Shown here in pieces: positions 61,948 to 64,000 of a stretch of DNA of 64,000 nt. The notes below the pieces were generated by a model. The model searched no databases, had not been told where the DNA came from, and was given only the letters and a program-made list of their open reading frames with translations. The stretch is from Streptococcus dysgalactiae subsp. dysgalactiae (GTDB taxonomy: Bacteria; Bacillota; Bacilli; Lactobacillales; Streptococcaceae), in the NCBI RefSeq assembly GCF_900459225.1, contig NZ_UHFH01000003.1, positions 526,501 to 590,500 of the forward strand, in the 5' to 3' direction. The translations under genes and the position numbers were made by a program. The stretch's first letter is position 1, and every line of letters begins with the position of its first letter.

Positions 61948-62658
61948 ATGAATTTTATCGGTGAACTGTTAGGAACGTTTATTTTGGTTTTATTAGGAGA
62001 CGGTGTGGTTTCTGCTTGTATCTTGAATAAAACCAAAGCTCAAAATAGTGGCTGGATTGCTATTGTTTTGGGCTGGGGAATTGCTGTAACCGTTGCGGTT
62101 TATATTAGTGGTTTCATGAGTGGTGCCCACTTAAACCCAGCCGTGACACTCGCTATGGCAGCCATTGGCTCATTGCCATGGTCTCAGGTAGTGACTTATC
62201 TTGTGGCTCAATTTCTTGGAGCAATGCTTGGAGCCTTAGTTCTCTACTTGCATTACTACCCACATTGGAAGGAAACCAAAGATGCTGGTACGATTTTAGC
62301 TTGTTTCTCAACTGGGCCAGCTATCCGCCACACTTGGTCAAACCTTTTTGGCGAAGCTTTAGGAACAGCTGTTTTAGTGATTACGGTAATGGCCATTGAT
62401 CCTAATAAAGTAGCTGCTGGTTTTGGTCCGATTATTGTTGGTTTTGTGGTTATGGCAGTTGGTTTTTCACTTGGAGCAACGACAGGTTATGCCATCAACC
62501 CAGCGCGTGACCTTGGGCCACGTATCATGCATGCCTTACTTCCAATCCCAAATAAAGGAGATTCTGACTGGTCATACGCTTGGATTCCAGTTTTAGGTCC
62601 AATCCTTGGTGGGGTCGCAGGTGCCTTGATTTATCAAGTGATTTTAAATATGATGTAA
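61948..62658 (+). CDS. glpF: Glycerol/aquaglyceroporin facilitator
   Basis: 236 aa, six membrane helices. The two NPA boxes are GAHLNPAVTLA (about 62) and GYAINPARDLGPR (about 185); the Asp after the second NPAR marks a glycerol channel. It probably admits dihydroxyacetone or glycerol for DhaKLM. It follows dhaM by 17 bases and ends at its own terminator. Confidence 0.92.
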   Translation: MNFIGELLGTFILVLLGDGVVSACILNKTKAQNSGWIAIVLGWGIAVTVAVYISGFMSGAHLNPAVTLAMAAIGSLPWSQVVTYLVAQFLGAMLGALVLYLHYYPHWKETKDAGTILACFSTGPAIRHTWSNLFGEALGTAVLVITVMAIDPNKVAAGFGPIIVGFVVMAVGFSLGATTGYAINPARDLGPRIMHALLPIPNKGDSDWSYAWIPVLGPILGGVAGALIYQVILNMM

Positions 62659-62668
62659 TGAACTGAAA

Positions 62669-62697
62669 AAGTTGGGTCTAGGACTCAACTTTTTTTG
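62669..62697 (+). terminator. Terminator of the dha operon
   Basis: AGTTGGGTC / GACTCAACT stem with TAG loop and seven T. Confidence 0.8.
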
Positions 62698-62791
62698 GTG
62701 GCTAAGAAGTGTTCTTTTACAGGTTTTCCCTTTTCTTGGACCGGAGCTTTCAGTATAATAAAGTTAACGTGATTTAAAAATGAGGGTGACA

Positions 62792-63361
62792 ATGAGAAGA
62801 TTACTAACCACCATGATTAAGTGCAACCAAGATTTACCAAAGAACAGCCTGGTGGTTGACATGACCTTAGAAAAAGCTGCGCAATTATATGAAAATCAAG
62901 TGCTCACGGATACCCAACGTTTCCGGAAAATAAGGTTTAGTGAATCAGGGCTGACGCTTGAGGTCCGATTCTTGAAGAAGCAGCCAGTTCAGTGGCTATC
63001 AGAATCCACCAATAGTAATCAATTAGAAGAAAAGGCTAGTAAGTTTTTAGCAAAAGATGATCAGGCAATAAAAATCAGTCAAGCCGCTCTTGCTCAATTT
63101 CTAGAGGATACCGGGGATCAAAATCCTATTCACCGAAAAGCGCCTTATATTTTACCTGGAGCATTCTTACTCGAGCAGGTGAGTGATAGGCTAGCTATCG
63201 ATTATCGTCGATTACATTTGCGCTTTTATGCGCCAGCGGTTTTAGATAGCCCTATCCAATTGATGGTGAAAGGAAGAGCCATTGGCCTGTTTCAGGCTGG
63301 TAAATTAGTAGCTAAAGGAGATTATGACCATGACGGATATTTATATTGCTGCAGGCCTTAG
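62792..63361 (+). CDS. MaoC/hot-dog-like protein, probable acyl-CoA hydratase-type
   Basis: 189 aa from ATG 62792 (RBS GAGGGTGA); an ATG at 62780 lies within it. The second half has DTGDQNPIHRKAPYILPGAF (about 108), the D-x4-H-type dehydratase motif of MaoC proteins; the first half is a less clear hot-dog repeat. It overlaps the thiolase start by 32 bases, so both belong to one operon, possibly of fatty-acid or polyketide-like chemistry. The exact substrate is unknown. Confidence 0.6.
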   Translation: MRRLLTTMIKCNQDLPKNSLVVDMTLEKAAQLYENQVLTDTQRFRKIRFSESGLTLEVRFLKKQPVQWLSESTNSNQLEEKASKFLAKDDQAIKISQAALAQFLEDTGDQNPIHRKAPYILPGAFLLEQVSDRLAIDYRRLHLRFYAPAVLDSPIQLMVKGRAIGLFQAGKLVAKGDYDHDGYLYCCRP

Positions 63362-64000
63362 AACCCCTATCGGTTTAGTAGGGAAACAATTTGCTAAAGA
63401 ACAACCAGAAATCCTTGGAGCAAAGCTCATCAATGCTTTACAAAATAAGTATCCAGCTTCTATTGACCAAGTGATTTGTGGCAATGCCGTCGGAACGGGT
63501 GGTAATATTGGGCGCTTGATGACCCTGTATTCTCATTTAGGAGAATCTGTCCCTGCTTTGACGGTTGATATGCAATGTGCTTCGGCTGGTGCAGCTCTTT
63601 CCGTGGGTTATGCTAAAATCAAGGCAGGTATGGCAAGTAACCTTTTAGTGGGAGGGATTGAAAGCAGCTCCTTACAACCTGAATCGGTATATGCTTCAGA
63701 TGATTGGCGCCAGGGAGCCTACAAAGTTGCACAGTTTTCTCCAGATAGCAACAGTCCATTTGCGATGATTGAGGGGGCAGAACGAGTAGCAGCTGATTAT
63801 GGCTTTACTAAGAAGTATTTGAATCACTGGACATTGAGGAGTCATCAAAAGGCTAGTCGTTGCCAGGAGCAAGCCCTGTTAGTTGACCTTATATTAGACC
63901 TGCCAGGGGCCAGTGATCAAGGCATTCGACCGCACTTGTCAAGTAAGGTGTTGTCAAAGGTGCCCCCTATCTTAGGAGAGGGTCACGTGATTAGTGCAGC
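63330..64000 (+). CDS. Thiolase (acetyl-CoA acetyltransferase type), 3' end outside window
   Basis: From ATG 63330 (RBS AAAGGAG nine bases upstream; ATG 63324 is too close). About 223 aa are present. The catalytic Cys83 lies in VDMQCASAGAALSVG, preceded by GLRTPIGLVGKQFA. The His and second Cys motifs lie beyond the window. It condenses or cleaves acyl-CoA. It is coupled to the MaoC-like gene, so a short beta-oxidation-like or acyl-transfer operon continues downstream. Confidence 0.85.
   Translation, partial: MTDIYIAAGLRTPIGLVGKQFAKEQPEILGAKLINALQNKYPASIDQVICGNAVGTGGNIGRLMTLYSHLGESVPALTVDMQCASAGAALSVGYAKIKAGMASNLLVGGIESSSLQPESVYASDDWRQGAYKVAQFSPDSNSPFAMIEGAERVAADYGFTKKYLNHWTLRSHQKASRCQEQALLVDLILDLPGASDQGIRPHLSSKVLSKVPPILGEGHVISA

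Overview
The window is low-GC Firmicute chromosome from a pyogenic streptococcus. Gene order (ftsK, rplK-rplA, pyrH-frr, ohyA, phoH, ybeY-dgkA-era, rgg2, fpg-coaE, rnr-smpB, pepQ/ccpA, thrS), two pyrogenic-toxin superantigens with paratox, a Sda1-like streptodornase, an shp2/rgg2 quorum-sensing pair and a blp/sil-like bacteriocin remnant all fit the Streptococcus pyogenes / S. dysgalactiae group. CoaE and SHP2 differ from the S. pyogenes versions I remember, and a DhaS-DhaQ-DhaKLM operon is present, so I favour S. dysgalactiae (group C/G). This is an inference from memory, not a search result.

Layout. (1) 1-5.5 kb is the 3' end of an integrated prophage: the end of a glucosaminidase-type lysin, a baseplate/tail-fibre gene set, two superantigen genes of the SpeL/SpeM/SpeC type, and paratox. 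The prophage ends at the 5' end of ftsK, whose first codons are frameshifted. (2) 5.6-21.5 kb is mostly core genome: ftsK, a DUF3397 membrane protein, rplK/rplA, a secreted 15-residue-repeat protein on the minus strand, pyrH-frr-cvfB, msrA-yozE, a LysM secreted protein, oleate hydratase, phoH, a UDG-like protein, ybeY-dgkA-era. (3) 21.6-27.5 kb is a decayed bacteriocin island. It holds a NUDIX gene and a C39 bacteriocin ABC transporter truncated end to end, two double-glycine bacteriocin precursors behind conserved direct-repeat promoters (one has lost its ATG), putative immunity genes, a 73-bp remnant of one IS, a complete IS3-family element, and a 5'-truncated gene. (4) 27.6-30.8 kb is the shp2/rgg2 locus: the 22-aa pheromone gene, not called as a gene by ordinary length cut-offs, lies divergent from rgg2 and upstream of a secreted transglutaminase-like protein and a small basic protein. 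(5) 30.8-42.8 kb holds fpg-coaE, a short non-coding insert flanked by 20-bp direct repeats with a possible small RNA, an EcsAB-like ABC pair, a HerA-like ATPase, a doubly frameshifted MFS gene (pmrA-like), rpmG, secG, rnr, smpB and a glycosyltransferase. (6) 42.9-58.2 kb holds the streptodornase, glyoxalase, nitroreductase, pepQ/ccpA, amyA, two glycolipid glycosyltransferases (lafB/lafA type), T-box-controlled thrS, an IS inserted in the loop of the thrS terminator, and an ABC-2 exporter. (7) 58.3-64 kb holds the dihydroxyacetone kinase regulon with its own activator genes, operator and CcpA site, glpF, then a MaoC-like protein and the start of a thiolase.

The least routine parts are: three homopolymer frameshifts at gene starts or fusions (second superantigen, ftsK, a putative immunity gene), the bacteriocin island with its regulator-type direct repeats, the repeat-protein gene whose repeats are open in several frames on both strands, the 292-bp direct-repeat-flanked insert with a possible sRNA, and the variant SHP2 pheromone apparently placed ahead of a transglutaminase gene. 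No tRNA, rRNA or CRISPR array was recognised.
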